The notes under the pieces were generated by a model, which was not told where the DNA came from, did not search any database, and saw only the letters and a list, made by a program, of their open reading frames with translations. The position numbers and the translations under genes were made by a program. Shown here one piece after another: positions 44,764-52,468 of a stretch of DNA of 64,000 bases. The stretch is taken from contig JAZLCA010000036.1 in NCBI GenBank assembly GCA_045613985.1, positions 1 through 64,000 of the forward strand. Direction: 5' to 3'. Positions within the stretch are counted from its first letter, which is position 1. Each line of letters opens with the position of its first letter. The stretch comes from SIG644 sp045613985 (GTDB lineage Bacteria; Bacillota; Clostridia; Oscillospirales; CAG-272).

Positions 44764-45890
44764 TATGACCAAACGGTGCGGGATCGGTTGCGGTGGGCGT
44801 TAACGCTGTGCGCCATGCCCAGCATCATATATCCGCCAAGCACCGACGAACCGCCATAGCTAACCAAGGGCAAGGTAATACCGACGACGGGAAGCACCGC
44901 AAAGCACATTCCCACGTTGATCACGACCTGCATCATCAAGCAAGCGGCAAGACCAACGCAAAGGTAAGATCCCAACCCCCGCTCCGAGTGTAATGCGATC
45001 AGAATCATGCGGAAGATCAAAATCAACAATGCCACCAATACAAGGAAGCCTCCAAAAAAACCCAGCTTTTCACAGGCAGTGGCATAGGCAAAGTCGGTAT
45101 GCGAGGCAGGCAGCTGCTCATAGACCTCACCGCCAAATATCCCTTTGCCCAAAAAGCCGCCCGACGTGATGGCGTCGCGGCTCATCAACGGCTGGTAGCC
45201 GTAGCCCAAAGGATCCAATTCCGGACGAAAGCCAACGATCAGGCGCTGCTGTTGGTAGGGCTCCAGCTGCAACCACAAAATAGGTGCCGTAATAGCAACC
45301 AGCGCACCGCCCGCGGCGAAGTACCACAGGCTGAGGCCCGCGCAAAACAGCATCAAAAGGCAGAAGCAAGCAAATACCAACGCCACCCCCAAGTCTCCCG
45401 TCAAAACGATAAGAAGGATCACCGCGCCCGCATGGGCCGCCAGTCCCAAGAGAACGAAAGGACGATTGATGGCTTCCTTGACTCGCGACAAATGATAGGC
45501 AAAGGTAATGGCCAGCGCGGTCTTGATAAACTCGGTCGGCTGAATGCCGAAGGGCAGAAAGTCGAAGTACAACCAGCTTTGGTTGGTACCGACGCCAACG
45601 CCATCGATCAACAAGAAAATCATCAAAACGACCGAAATGCCCAGCAGCACGGGCGCAAACCGCTCGGCAAGAAGGCGATAGTCAATGTTGGCCAGTACGA
45701 TCATGGCGACCATGCCGACCACCGTCGCCCCCACCTGAATGGCGATGACACGCGGGCCGAATACGGCACCGCCGCCAATCATGATCATCAGGCTGAGAAC
45801 AGACAAAATTGTCGAGCAAACGGCAAGCGTTGGATCCAGCGTTTTGATTTTGGCGTGGCAAAAATGCCATACCCGCGCAAATATTTGCAT
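44763..45890 (-). CDS. rodA: SEDS glycosyltransferase (RodA/FtsW/SpoVE family)
   Basis: Peptidoglycan polymerase of the SEDS family, 375 residues with about ten membrane helices. Visible are the N-terminal helix pairs, FLPFGIQPTEFIKTALAI (about 120), the long extracytoplasmic loop with GYGYQPLMSRDAI and SHTDFAYATACEKLG (about 270), and the terminal SYGGSSVLGGYMMLG. Features fit RodA better than FtsW, but SpoVE is possible. ATG 45890 follows GGGAGGTG. Its partner transpeptidase is not here; the class A PBP at 10420 is separate. DUF4830 follows in the same unit. Confidence 0.92.
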   Translation of the reverse strand: MQIFARVWHFCHAKIKTLDPTLAVCSTILSVLSLMIMIGGGAVFGPRVIAIQVGATVVGMVAMIVLANIDYRLLAERFAPVLLGISVVLMIFLLIDGVGVGTNQSWLYFDFLPFGIQPTEFIKTALAITFAYHLSRVKEAINRPFVLLGLAAHAGAVILLIVLTGDLGVALVFACFCLLMLFCAGLSLWYFAAGGALVAITAPILWLQLEPYQQQRLIVGFRPELDPLGYGYQPLMSRDAITSGGFLGKGIFGGEVYEQLPASHTDFAYATACEKLGFFGGFLVLVALLILIFRMILIALHSERGLGSYLCVGLAACLMMQVVINVGMCFAVLPVVGITLPLVSYGGSSVLGGYMMLGMAHSVNAHRNRSRTVWS

Positions 45891-46057
45891 TTCCCCACAC
45901 CTCCCTTTCTCAAAGCGGGGATGGTTACCCACCCCCGCTTTGTATCCATATCTTCCCTACGCAAATCAACTTATTAGCTATCTTGTGGGAGAGGGGCCCC
46001 ACTTCAAGACCTGCATCGCACCTCCCAACGAGGCACACACACATCTTTTCCTTTTTT

Positions 46058-46109
46058 CTTCAAAGTTTTTGAAGATTCCAAAGAAGCTTTTTTCAAAAAG
46101 TTTCTTTGG
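46058..46109 (-). terminator. Hairpins after proS
   Basis: Two adjacent hairpins: CCAAAGAA with TTCTTTGG (46078-46109) and CTTCAAA with TTTGAAG (46058-46074). Neither has a clean T-run on the minus strand. The outer stretch 45891-46149 has no gene and also carries a GGGGCCCC palindrome near 45995. Confidence 0.5.
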
Positions 46110-46149
46110 TGAGTGCAGAGCAATGCCCTGCTCGCCGAAGGCACTTATA

Positions 46150-47595
46150 TCAATACTGTCTGCCCCAGATAACCATGTGCTTGGCGGGCTTGCCGCAGCA
46201 AACACAGACGTCGGACAGATGATCCTCCACAAAGGGGATGCAACGAGACTTAACGCCGCCCGTTTCGTCCTTGAGCTGATCCTCGCAAGCCGAGTCACCG
46301 CACCACATGGCGCGAATGAAGCCGGGCTTGTTCTCAGCGATGTCAAGGAACTCCTCATGCGTCGTGGCATCGCTTGTTTTTTCGGTGCGGTTGACCGTCG
46401 CGCGAGCCACAAGCTCGTCATGGACCTGTGCAAGCATTGCCTTAACTTCCTCTTCCAGATGGTCAAGCGACACAAACTTCTTCTCGCGAGTAACACGGCT
46501 GACCAGTACGCAGGAATTGTTTTCCATGTCCTTGGGGCCGATCTCAAGTCGGACGGGCACGCCCTTCATCTCGTACTGGCTGAACTTCCAACCGGTAGAC
46601 TGGTCGCTGTCGTCCAGCTTGACGCGCAGGCCCTGCGCCTTCAGTCTGTCATACAGCTCGCCGGCCTTATCGAGTACGCCTTCCTTGTGCTGTGCGATTG
46701 GAACGATTACCACCTGAATGGGCGCGATCGCAGGAGGCAGGATCAAGCCGTTGTCGTCTCCGTGCGTCATGATGATAGCACCGATCATACGGGTGGACAC
46801 ACCCCAGGAGGTCTGGTGCGGGTAGCGAACCTGGTTGTCACGGCCGGTGAAGGTAATGTCAAATGCCTTGGCAAAGCCGTCGCCGAAATAGTGAGTCGTA
46901 CCGCCCTGCAGAGCCACACCGTTGTGCATCATAGGCTCGATGGTATAGGTTGCCTCAGCACCTGCGAACTTTTCCTTATCCGTCTTCTGTCCCGTTACCG
47001 CGGGGATAGCCAGCGCCTCCAGGTAGAAGTCCTCATAGACCTTGAGCATACGCAGCGTCTCCTCGCGCGCCTCCTCTTCGGTCTCGTGCATCGTGTGACC
47101 CTCCTGCCACAAAAATTCGGAGGTACGCAGGAAGGGGCGGGTGGTCTTTTCCCAACGAACGACCGAGCACCACTGGTTGTACAGCTTGGGCAGATCGCGG
47201 TAGGACTGGATCACGTTTTTGAAATGCTCGCAAAACAGCGTCTCGGACGTGGGGCGAACGCACAGCTTTTCGGTCAGCTTGTTCTGACCGCCAATGGTAA
47301 CCCAAGCGCACTCGGGAGCAAAGCCCTCGACGTGATCCTTCTCCTTTTGCAAGAGAGACTCGGGAATGAACATGGGCATGTATACGTTTTCATGACCCAA
47401 CGCCTTGAAACGAGCGTCCAGATCCTTTTGAATATTTTCCCAGATGGCATAGCCGTAAGGGCGGAAAATCATGCAGCCCTTAACGCTGGAATAGTCCATC
47501 AGCTCTGCCTTTTTTACGACGTCGGTGTACCACTGAGCAAAATCAACGTCCATGGACGTGATCTGCTCTACCATTTTTTTGTTGTCTTTTGCCAT
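46150..47595 (-). CDS. proS: Prolyl-tRNA synthetase (archaeal/eukaryal type)
   Basis: Class II synthetase that charges tRNA-Pro, 481 residues. It is the shorter type without the bacterial editing insertion: motif 1 around GCMIFRPYGYAIWENIQ (about 40), motif 2 FLRTSEFLWQEGHTMH (about 155), motif 3 GVSTRMIGAIIMTHGDD (about 265), an anticodon-binding domain (about 285-390) and a C-terminal zinc-type domain ending in CVCCGKPAKH...WGRQY. The Tyr C-terminus is typical. ATG 47595 follows GGAGG 6 nt upstream. Expression starts about 195 nt upstream through a structured leader that is not a T-box. Confidence 0.96.
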   Translation of the reverse strand: MAKDNKKMVEQITSMDVDFAQWYTDVVKKAELMDYSSVKGCMIFRPYGYAIWENIQKDLDARFKALGHENVYMPMFIPESLLQKEKDHVEGFAPECAWVTIGGQNKLTEKLCVRPTSETLFCEHFKNVIQSYRDLPKLYNQWCSVVRWEKTTRPFLRTSEFLWQEGHTMHETEEEAREETLRMLKVYEDFYLEALAIPAVTGQKTDKEKFAGAEATYTIEPMMHNGVALQGGTTHYFGDGFAKAFDITFTGRDNQVRYPHQTSWGVSTRMIGAIIMTHGDDNGLILPPAIAPIQVVIVPIAQHKEGVLDKAGELYDRLKAQGLRVKLDDSDQSTGWKFSQYEMKGVPVRLEIGPKDMENNSCVLVSRVTREKKFVSLDHLEEEVKAMLAQVHDELVARATVNRTEKTSDATTHEEFLDIAENKPGFIRAMWCGDSACEDQLKDETGGVKSRCIPFVEDHLSDVCVCCGKPAKHMVIWGRQY

Positions 47596-47790
47596 ATTAG
47601 CCTCCATTCAGCCGCCAATCGGCGGCGCGTTTTTTGAAATTCGCCGGTATCGCTTGCAACAAAATGGGTTAGCCCCATTTTTCAGAGCGAATTTGTGCGC
47701 AAACCGATAAGCCTTGCCCTTGGGGAGCATTCAACGGTCACGCGCCTTTGTTTTTGTATGCTGTTGCGCATAATGCGCCATAATAAACTT
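47596..47790 (-). other. Structured proS leader
   Basis: The 195-nt leader contains GCGCAT/TATGCGC, AAAATGGG/CCCATTTT, an enclosing AAATTCGC/GCGAATTT pair and GCCGCC/GGCGGC close to the ribosome-binding site. No T-box core is present, so any control works differently. Confidence 0.55.
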
Positions 47791-47796
47791 ATCAAC

Positions 47797-47825
47797 ATTA
47801 TATACCATCTCTTGCCTTTTGTCAA
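47797..47825 (-). promoter_or_regulatory. proS promoter
   Basis: Perfect TTGACA (47825-47820), 17 bp, TATAAT (47802-47797) on the minus strand. Confidence 0.9.
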
Positions 47826-47873
47826 GAACTGTATGCACACAAAACGAAAAACAACCTTACAAAAAGGAGCCGT

Positions 47874-48608
47874 ATGTCATCTGTCCTTTTACCCACCGTC
47901 ACCGTTCGAGGTCTTGCCTTTGCGGATGCAACCCCATCCGAATTGAGGGCGTGTCTTTCCCACCGCCTGCAATCCTCCCATCCCACCGTAATTTTCACCC
48001 CAAACGCTAAAATCGGCGCCGATGCCATGAAAGACGCACAGCTATATTCGTTGCTTAAGGAGGCCGATCTTTTGCTCCCGGACGGCGCAGGAGTGGTGTT
48101 AGCCTCCCGCCGCCATGCCCCCCGCCGCCTTTCGCACCGTCTCCCCGGCATCGAAGCCGGTGAGATTATTTTGCAGCTGGCTGCACAACATCATCTGCCC
48201 GTCTATTTTCTCGGTGGAAAAAAGGGAGTCGCAAAGGCTGCCGCCGATGAATGGAAACGCCGCCTCCCCGATTTGCCCGTGGCGGGAACGCACCACGGTT
48301 ATTTCGATCCGACCAGTGCCGAGAACGATCAAATTCTGGAGCATATTCGGAACGGTCAAGCTCGCATCGTGTTCGTCGGCCTTGGGTGTCCCGCGCAAGA
48401 AAGGTGGATCATGCAAAATCGCGCCGCGCTCCCTTGCGTGCGCTTGTTCATCGGTCTTGGCGGTAGCTTCGACGTTTGGTCCGGAAAACTTCGCCGCGCC
48501 CCCCTTCCTTTTCGCGTTCTGCAGGGTGAATGGTTATGGCGTATGCTGTGCGAGCCACGCCGATTCGTTCAAATTCCTGCCCTTTTTCGCTACGTTTTTG
48601 GTCGTTAA
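47874..48608 (+). CDS. tagA: TagA/WecG-family glycosyltransferase
   Basis: GT26 transferase of 244 residues that adds ManNAc or a similar sugar to the lipid-linked GlcNAc made by TagO. Key pieces are VIFTPNAKIGADAMKD (with the family T-P-N motif), LLLPDGAGVVLASR near residue 66, PVYFLGGKKGVAKAA near 108, the H-G-Y-F of THHGYFDP and IVFVGLGCPAQERWI near 165. ATG 47874 follows AAAAGGAG. It is divergent from proS and alone; the tagO-like gene at 18846 is the probable partner. Confidence 0.92.
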   Translation: MSSVLLPTVTVRGLAFADATPSELRACLSHRLQSSHPTVIFTPNAKIGADAMKDAQLYSLLKEADLLLPDGAGVVLASRRHAPRRLSHRLPGIEAGEIILQLAAQHHLPVYFLGGKKGVAKAAADEWKRRLPDLPVAGTHHGYFDPTSAENDQILEHIRNGQARIVFVGLGCPAQERWIMQNRAALPCVRLFIGLGGSFDVWSGKLRRAPLPFRVLQGEWLWRMLCEPRRFVQIPALFRYVFGR

Positions 48609-48692
48609 ATGGGGATTTTGACCTATTTTGCCTGTGTTCATCCCGTTGTTTTTTGTCACCTATACAAAATTGATAAATTTTCCTCAAAGCCC

Positions 48693-48721
48693 TTGTATAA
48701 AAAAGCAATTTGCATTATAAT
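48693..48721 (+). promoter_or_regulatory. gap promoter
   Basis: TTGTAT (48693-48698), 17 bp, TATAAT (48716-48721). Confidence 0.82.
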
Positions 48722-48799
48722 AAATAGGAATGGGAAGGTAAAGCTTTCCACTATCTCTGGATAGACAAAAAATATCATATAAAACGGAGGATTTTTACC

Positions 48800-49819
48800 A
48801 TGTCTGTAAAAGTTGCTATCAATGGCTTTGGCCGTATCGGTCGTCTGGCATTCCGTCAGATGTTCGGCGCTGAGGGTTACGAGATCGTTGCCATCAACGA
48901 CCTGACCAAGCCTTCCATGCTCGCTCACCTGCTCAAGTACGACACCGCTCAGGGTCGTTACGACGGTCACACCGTGACCTCTGACGATGAGGCAGGCACC
49001 ATCACCGTAGATGGTCAGACCATCAAGATCTATGCTGAAAAGGACGCTGCTAACTGCCCTTGGGCTGCTAACAACGTTGACGTTGTTCTCGAGTGCACCG
49101 GTTTCTACTGCTCCACCGAGAAGTCCATGGCTCACATCAACGCAGGCGCGAAGAAGGTTGTTATCTCTGCTCCCGCAGGTAAGGACCTGAAGACCGTTGT
49201 TTTCGGCGTTAACGAGAACACCCTGACCGCAGATGACAAGATCATCTCTGCTGCATCCTGCACCACCAACTGCCTGGCTCCCATGGCTAAGGCTCTGAAC
49301 GATGCATATCCCATCCAGTCCGGTATCATGACCACCGTTCATGCTTACACCGGTGACCAGATGATCCTGGACGGTCCTCACAGAAAGGGTGACCTGCGTC
49401 GTGCACGTGCTGGCGCACAGAACATCGTTCCCAACTCCACCGGTGCTGCTAAGGCAATCGGTCTGGTTATCCCCGAGCTCAACGGCAAGCTGATCGGTTC
49501 CGCTCAGCGCGTTCCCACCTGCACCGGTTCCACCACCATCCTGGTTGCCGTTGTTAAGGGTCAGGACATCACCGTTGACAGCATCAACGCTGCTATGAAG
49601 GCTCAGGCTTCCGCTTCCTTCGGTTACAACGAGGATCAGATCGTTTCTTCCGATATCATCGGTATCTCCTACGGTTCTCTGTTCGATTCCACCCAGACCA
49701 TGGTTGCTAAGATCAGCGACGATACCTACCAGGTTCAGGTTGTTTCTTGGTACGACAACGAGAACTCCTACACCAGCCAGATGGTTCGCACCATCAAGTA
49801 TTTCGCAGAATTGGCATAA
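48800..49819 (+). CDS. gap: Glyceraldehyde-3-phosphate dehydrogenase
   Basis: Glycolytic NAD-dependent enzyme of 339 residues. VAINGFGRIGR is at 5-15, the catalytic Cys is in SAASCTTNCLAP (about 154), the catalytic His in TTVHAYTGDQ (about 180), and SWYDNENSY near the end. The codons strongly favour GCT, GTT, ATC and GGT, unlike the GCC/GTC-rich neighbours, which marks high expression. ATG 48800 follows GGAGG. Downstream is a diverged copy of the last ten codons, showing that a second gap gene or copy once stood here. Confidence 0.97.
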   Translation: MSVKVAINGFGRIGRLAFRQMFGAEGYEIVAINDLTKPSMLAHLLKYDTAQGRYDGHTVTSDDEAGTITVDGQTIKIYAEKDAANCPWAANNVDVVLECTGFYCSTEKSMAHINAGAKKVVISAPAGKDLKTVVFGVNENTLTADDKIISAASCTTNCLAPMAKALNDAYPIQSGIMTTVHAYTGDQMILDGPHRKGDLRRARAGAQNIVPNSTGAAKAIGLVIPELNGKLIGSAQRVPTCTGSTTILVAVVKGQDITVDSINAAMKAQASASFGYNEDQIVSSDIIGISYGSLFDSTQTMVAKISDDTYQVQVVSWYDNENSYTSQMVRTIKYFAELA

Positions 49820-49834
49820 TTTTGCACTTGGTGT

Positions 49835-49867
49835 CGCACCATCAAGTACTTCGCTGAGCTGGCGTAA
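49835..49867 (+). pseudogene. Residual 3' end of a second gap gene
   Basis: This segment encodes RTIKYFAELA and a TAA, identical in protein to the end of gap (49787-49819) but differing at five codons, all synonymous (TAT/TAC, GCA/GCT, GAA/GAG, TTG/CTG, GCA/GCG). No start or remaining body is present. The pattern is that of a diverged paralogue, not a fresh slip duplication. Confidence 0.8.
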
Positions 49868-49887
49868 GTTTTAACTAAAAAGATTAC

Positions 49888-49921
49888 TTGAGGGGAACTT
49901 CTTACAAGAAGTTCCCCTCAA
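49888..49921 (+). repeat. Palindrome family P, copy 1 (gap terminator region)
   Basis: TTGAGGGGAACTTCTT and its complement are separated by 2 nt. A second hairpin (CCCTTCAA/TTGAAGGG, 49924-49944) follows. No T-run is present. The same palindrome core recurs at 51238. It may stop transcription from gap. Confidence 0.75.
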
Positions 49922-49997
49922 ACTCCCTTCAAGAATTTTGAAGGGACAAATATGGTTGATAAAATAAGATATGTGCGCTGTTCCGTAGGGCGGGAGC

Positions 49998-50120
49998 TTT
50001 GCGGTCGCGCCACGCGCGATGCCCGTGTTCAGCGGGCAAGCAACGCTCTGAATTTCGGCTTGCGCCGAAATATGCTGCCGCAAGCGGCGGGGCCTCATCC
50101 CCTTCCGCTCCACAATCATT
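49998..50120. repeat. Hairpin array, copy B
   Basis: This region aligns with 4864-4937. The hairpins are CCCGT/GCGGG (50022-50036; TTCGC/GCGAA in copy A), ATTTCGGC/GCCGAAAT (50052-50071; 8-bp stem identical in copy A), GCCGC/GCGGC (about 50076) and CTCCACAAT/ATTGTGGAG (about 50108). The gap-to-APH interval of about 340 bp has no gene. Confidence 0.75.
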
Positions 50121-50162
50121 GTGGAGTGAAGTGGATCGGCACCTCGCATTTGCGGCAGCTTT

Positions 50163-51134
50163 TTATTTCAATTCCTCAATCAACCGCCCGATCTCCTCGC
50201 GCGTGGTGATCATCAGATCGTGTCGGTTGTACTCAACCTCCCAGACGTAGGCGTTGCAGGCAAAGCGGATCATACGATAGATCAAGCGGCGGCGGACAGA
50301 GGCATCGTCCATGGCAAGCGGGCGTCCGTAGCCCTGCCAAAGCTCGTCACAATACATCCACTCCATGTACGCAAAGTCAAAATCGCTATCGCCCCATACG
50401 GCGCGGTCCGTGTCGATAAAAGCAGCAAAGGCGGTCCGATCTGCGTGGATGAGCAAATTGTTGGGGCCAAGGTCGGCATGAATCAAGCGCGGTTCTGTGA
50501 TCTCGTCCAACACAGAAGTGTGGCGATCCAAAATCTCGCGCATCGCGACAGTCTCCTGCTCTCTGAAAATAGCGTACGGCGCACACGAGGAAAGAATTTG
50601 ATCCAATTCATCCTTGAGAAACGTGCTCCAGAGCGCACACCCTCGCCCCTCGGCCACGTTGTACACGTGACCGAACGCCTCACCACGAACGGCGTGCATT
50701 TTTGCGATGTTCTGGCCAAGTTCGCGGTAGAGGCGCGAAACGTCGTCGGTTGCATAGGTGTAATCGTCGCGATTGAGCTTGTACGTCACACTGGGCAGAT
50801 AGCGGACGATCATCAGGTCACGATCCAGTATCGCCTTACTCGTGTCAATCGCCAGCAACTCGGAGCAAGGCACGCCACGCTCGGCCAGAAGACGGTAAAC
50901 GATGGCCTCGGCCTGCATCATGTCGCGCTCGAAATGCAACAGCAGGTGGCGGTTGATCGGTCCTACGCGCAAAATCACGTCGCCATAATCGGCGGTCTTA
51001 ACAAAATAGGTCGTGTTAAACAAACCGCCCGAAAGTAGTTTGTGTTCCACGGGGGCCGTATGAAGCATCCCTTTTATGATTTCCCGTATCTGCTCGTCCG
51101 TCACGGGCGAAAACAGTGAAGAGCTGATATTCAT
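50163..51134 (-). CDS. Aminoglycoside phosphotransferase-family kinase
   Basis: A 323-residue protein with the eukaryotic-like kinase fold of the APH/choline-kinase family. The catalytic loop HADLGPNNLL (about 218) and the metal site IDTDRAVWGD (about 237) are intact; an N-lobe with GGLFNTTYFV and VILRVGP is present. Family members phosphorylate small molecules (homoserine, choline, antibiotics), and the sequence does not tell which, so it should not be read as a resistance gene. ATG 51134 follows AGGAGAT. It has its own promoter and lies between two copies of palindrome P. Confidence 0.85.
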   Translation of the reverse strand: MNISSSLFSPVTDEQIREIIKGMLHTAPVEHKLLSGGLFNTTYFVKTADYGDVILRVGPINRHLLLHFERDMMQAEAIVYRLLAERGVPCSELLAIDTSKAILDRDLMIVRYLPSVTYKLNRDDYTYATDDVSRLYRELGQNIAKMHAVRGEAFGHVYNVAEGRGCALWSTFLKDELDQILSSCAPYAIFREQETVAMREILDRHTSVLDEITEPRLIHADLGPNNLLIHADRTAFAAFIDTDRAVWGDSDFDFAYMEWMYCDELWQGYGRPLAMDDASVRRRLIYRMIRFACNAYVWEVEYNRHDLMITTREEIGRLIEELK

Positions 51135-51162
51135 GCTGCATCTCCTTTGCTTCGTTGAGAAT

Positions 51163-51191
51163 ATTGTATCACACCAACCAGATTTTGGCAA
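51163..51191 (-). promoter_or_regulatory. Promoter of the APH-family gene
   Basis: TTGCCA (51191-51186), 17 bp, TACAAT (51168-51163) on the minus strand. Confidence 0.78.
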
Positions 51192-51237
51192 GAGTAGCCC
51201 CTATAAAAAATTTGCTCTTGTTTCCCCGTTCTAACAT

Positions 51238-51271
51238 GTGGGGGAAACTTCTTTCAAGAAGTTTCCCCCAC
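51238..51271 (-). repeat. Palindrome family P, copy 2
   Basis: GTGGGGGAAACTTCTT and its complement with a 2-nt centre. It shares the AACTTCTT..AAGAAGTT core with 49888-49921, while the outer bases differ in a compensatory way. It stands just after the radical SAM gene and may serve as its terminator. Confidence 0.75.
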
Positions 51272-51280
51272 GCGTCCTCT

Positions 51281-51907
51281 CTATTTATTGATCTCCGTCT
51301 TATAAGTCAACTCGTCAAACCTCGTCACGCCCATCTCGCGCAGGCGCTCCTTGCTGCGGGCGCGATGCTCCTCGGTGTTAAACCCGGGAATGAGCGGCAC
51401 ACGGACAAGTATCTTCTCCGTGCCGACCTCCTCCACAAGACGCCGCAGATTGTCGAGCACCTGCTCGTTCTCCCGCGTAGTATACTGACGGTAAATGTCG
51501 GGATCGGTATCCTTGATATCTACAATGTAGCCGTCGATGATATCGGTCGTTGCCTGCACCAAGGACCACGGCACGTTGAGCGACGTTTCGACGTACAGCC
51601 GCCAGGATCTGCCGCATATCTCGCGGAACGCCCTCATAAACGGCACTTGTAAAAGCGGCCCACCGCCGCCAAACGTCACACCGCCGTTCGTGGCAAGGAA
51701 ATACAGATTGTCGATCTTGACCTTGTCATAAAGCTGCTCGGGTGTCAGCGTCTCGCACTTGGTTCCCTCTCGCAAAGAGTGGGGGTTGAGACAATAGTGG
51801 CAACGCAAAGGACATCCCCAAAAGGCGGCCAGCGTCGTGACGCCCTCGCCGTCCGTCGTCAGACAATGGCGACGAAAGCCGATAAATTTTGCTGCTCTAT
51901 CCATCAT
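51281..51907 (-). CDS. Short PflA-like radical SAM enzyme
   Basis: A 208-residue radical SAM protein of the activating-enzyme (PflA/NrdG) size. The cluster motif C-x3-C-x2-C is CPLRCHYC (about 32-39), the aromatic residue before the last Cys is Tyr, and VDIKDTDPDIYRQYT near 130 and LIPGFN near 175 match PflA. The SAM-binding GGE motif, SGGEPLLQ in PflA, is FGGGGPLLQ here, so the Glu is missing. No glycyl-radical enzyme is adjacent; the two Cys-rich paralogues upstream are the likely partners. ATG 51907 follows the stop of the first paralogue by only 6 nt with a poor ribosome-binding site, implying coupling. Confidence 0.85.
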   Translation of the reverse strand: MMDRAAKFIGFRRHCLTTDGEGVTTLAAFWGCPLRCHYCLNPHSLREGTKCETLTPEQLYDKVKIDNLYFLATNGGVTFGGGGPLLQVPFMRAFREICGRSWRLYVETSLNVPWSLVQATTDIIDGYIVDIKDTDPDIYRQYTTRENEQVLDNLRRLVEEVGTEKILVRVPLIPGFNTEEHRARSKERLREMGVTRFDELTYKTEINK

Positions 51908-51913
51908 ACGCGA

Positions 51914-52435
51914 TTACGGAATGTCCCCCATCGTCTCCTCGGGAGGCATCGGATCGCCGCCAAGCTCTACGTCTTCGTCCTCGTCCTCATCGGGAACGAT
52001 GATGTCACCGTCCCATTCATCTAAAGGTTCCCCGGCGGTAGGCTCGTCTTCTTCGGGCGGCATTGGTTTGCCGCCAAGCTCACCTTCGTCATTGCCCTCA
52101 TCCGGCGCAGGCACGGGCTCGCCACCAAGCTCGTCTTCATAGCGATCGGGCGGCATAGGATCGCCTCCCGTTTCCTTGGTGAAAAACAGCTCGTCGCATC
52201 CTGTGCTTGTCGTCAACGCGATAGCTAAACCCGCCACGGCAACCGCCTTGCCCAATTTGGCGCGCTTTTCCAGCTCACGCTCCAGATACCGCACCTCGGC
52301 CTCGCACTTGGGGCAAGTACCAAGGCAATCGCCCTGATGCTTACATTCGGACGTGATAAATTCAACATCGTTGTTCTCTGCGATTTGTCGGCGGATTTCT
52401 TTTAAGATTTTACAGCGTTTTTTTCCTTTAAACAT
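51914..52435 (-). CDS. Cys-rich lipobox protein with GG-x-P repeats (paralogue A)
   Basis: A 173-residue protein of unknown function. Residues 1-60 are basic with Cys at 8, 31, 37, 41 and 44 (ECKHQGDCLGTCPKCE), a likely zinc or cluster site. Residues 62-80 form a hydrophobic segment ending in a lipobox-like STGC. From 89 on the chain is acidic with repeated units: TGGDPMPP (89-96), LGGEPVPAP (103-111), LGGKPMPPEE (120-129), LGGDPMPPEE (158-167) and a terminal MGDIP. The first 80 residues are nearly the same as in paralogue B. It may be a substrate of the coupled radical SAM enzyme, perhaps a RiPP-like precursor. Not a recognised family. Confidence 0.85.
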   Translation of the reverse strand: MFKGKKRCKILKEIRRQIAENNDVEFITSECKHQGDCLGTCPKCEAEVRYLERELEKRAKLGKAVAVAGLAIALTTSTGCDELFFTKETGGDPMPPDRYEDELGGEPVPAPDEGNDEGELGGKPMPPEEDEPTAGEPLDEWDGDIIVPDEDEDEDVELGGDPMPPEETMGDIP

Positions 52436-52468
52436 ACGCGAATTCCTTTCTGTAAATGGTTACTTCTC

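Noticed and set aside
47596..47790. T-box for proS
   Set aside because: No TGGNACCGCG core and no terminator ahead of the ATG.
50163..51134. Antibiotic-resistance gene
   Set aside because: The APH fold is shared by many metabolic kinases; nothing in the sequence indicates an antibiotic substrate.
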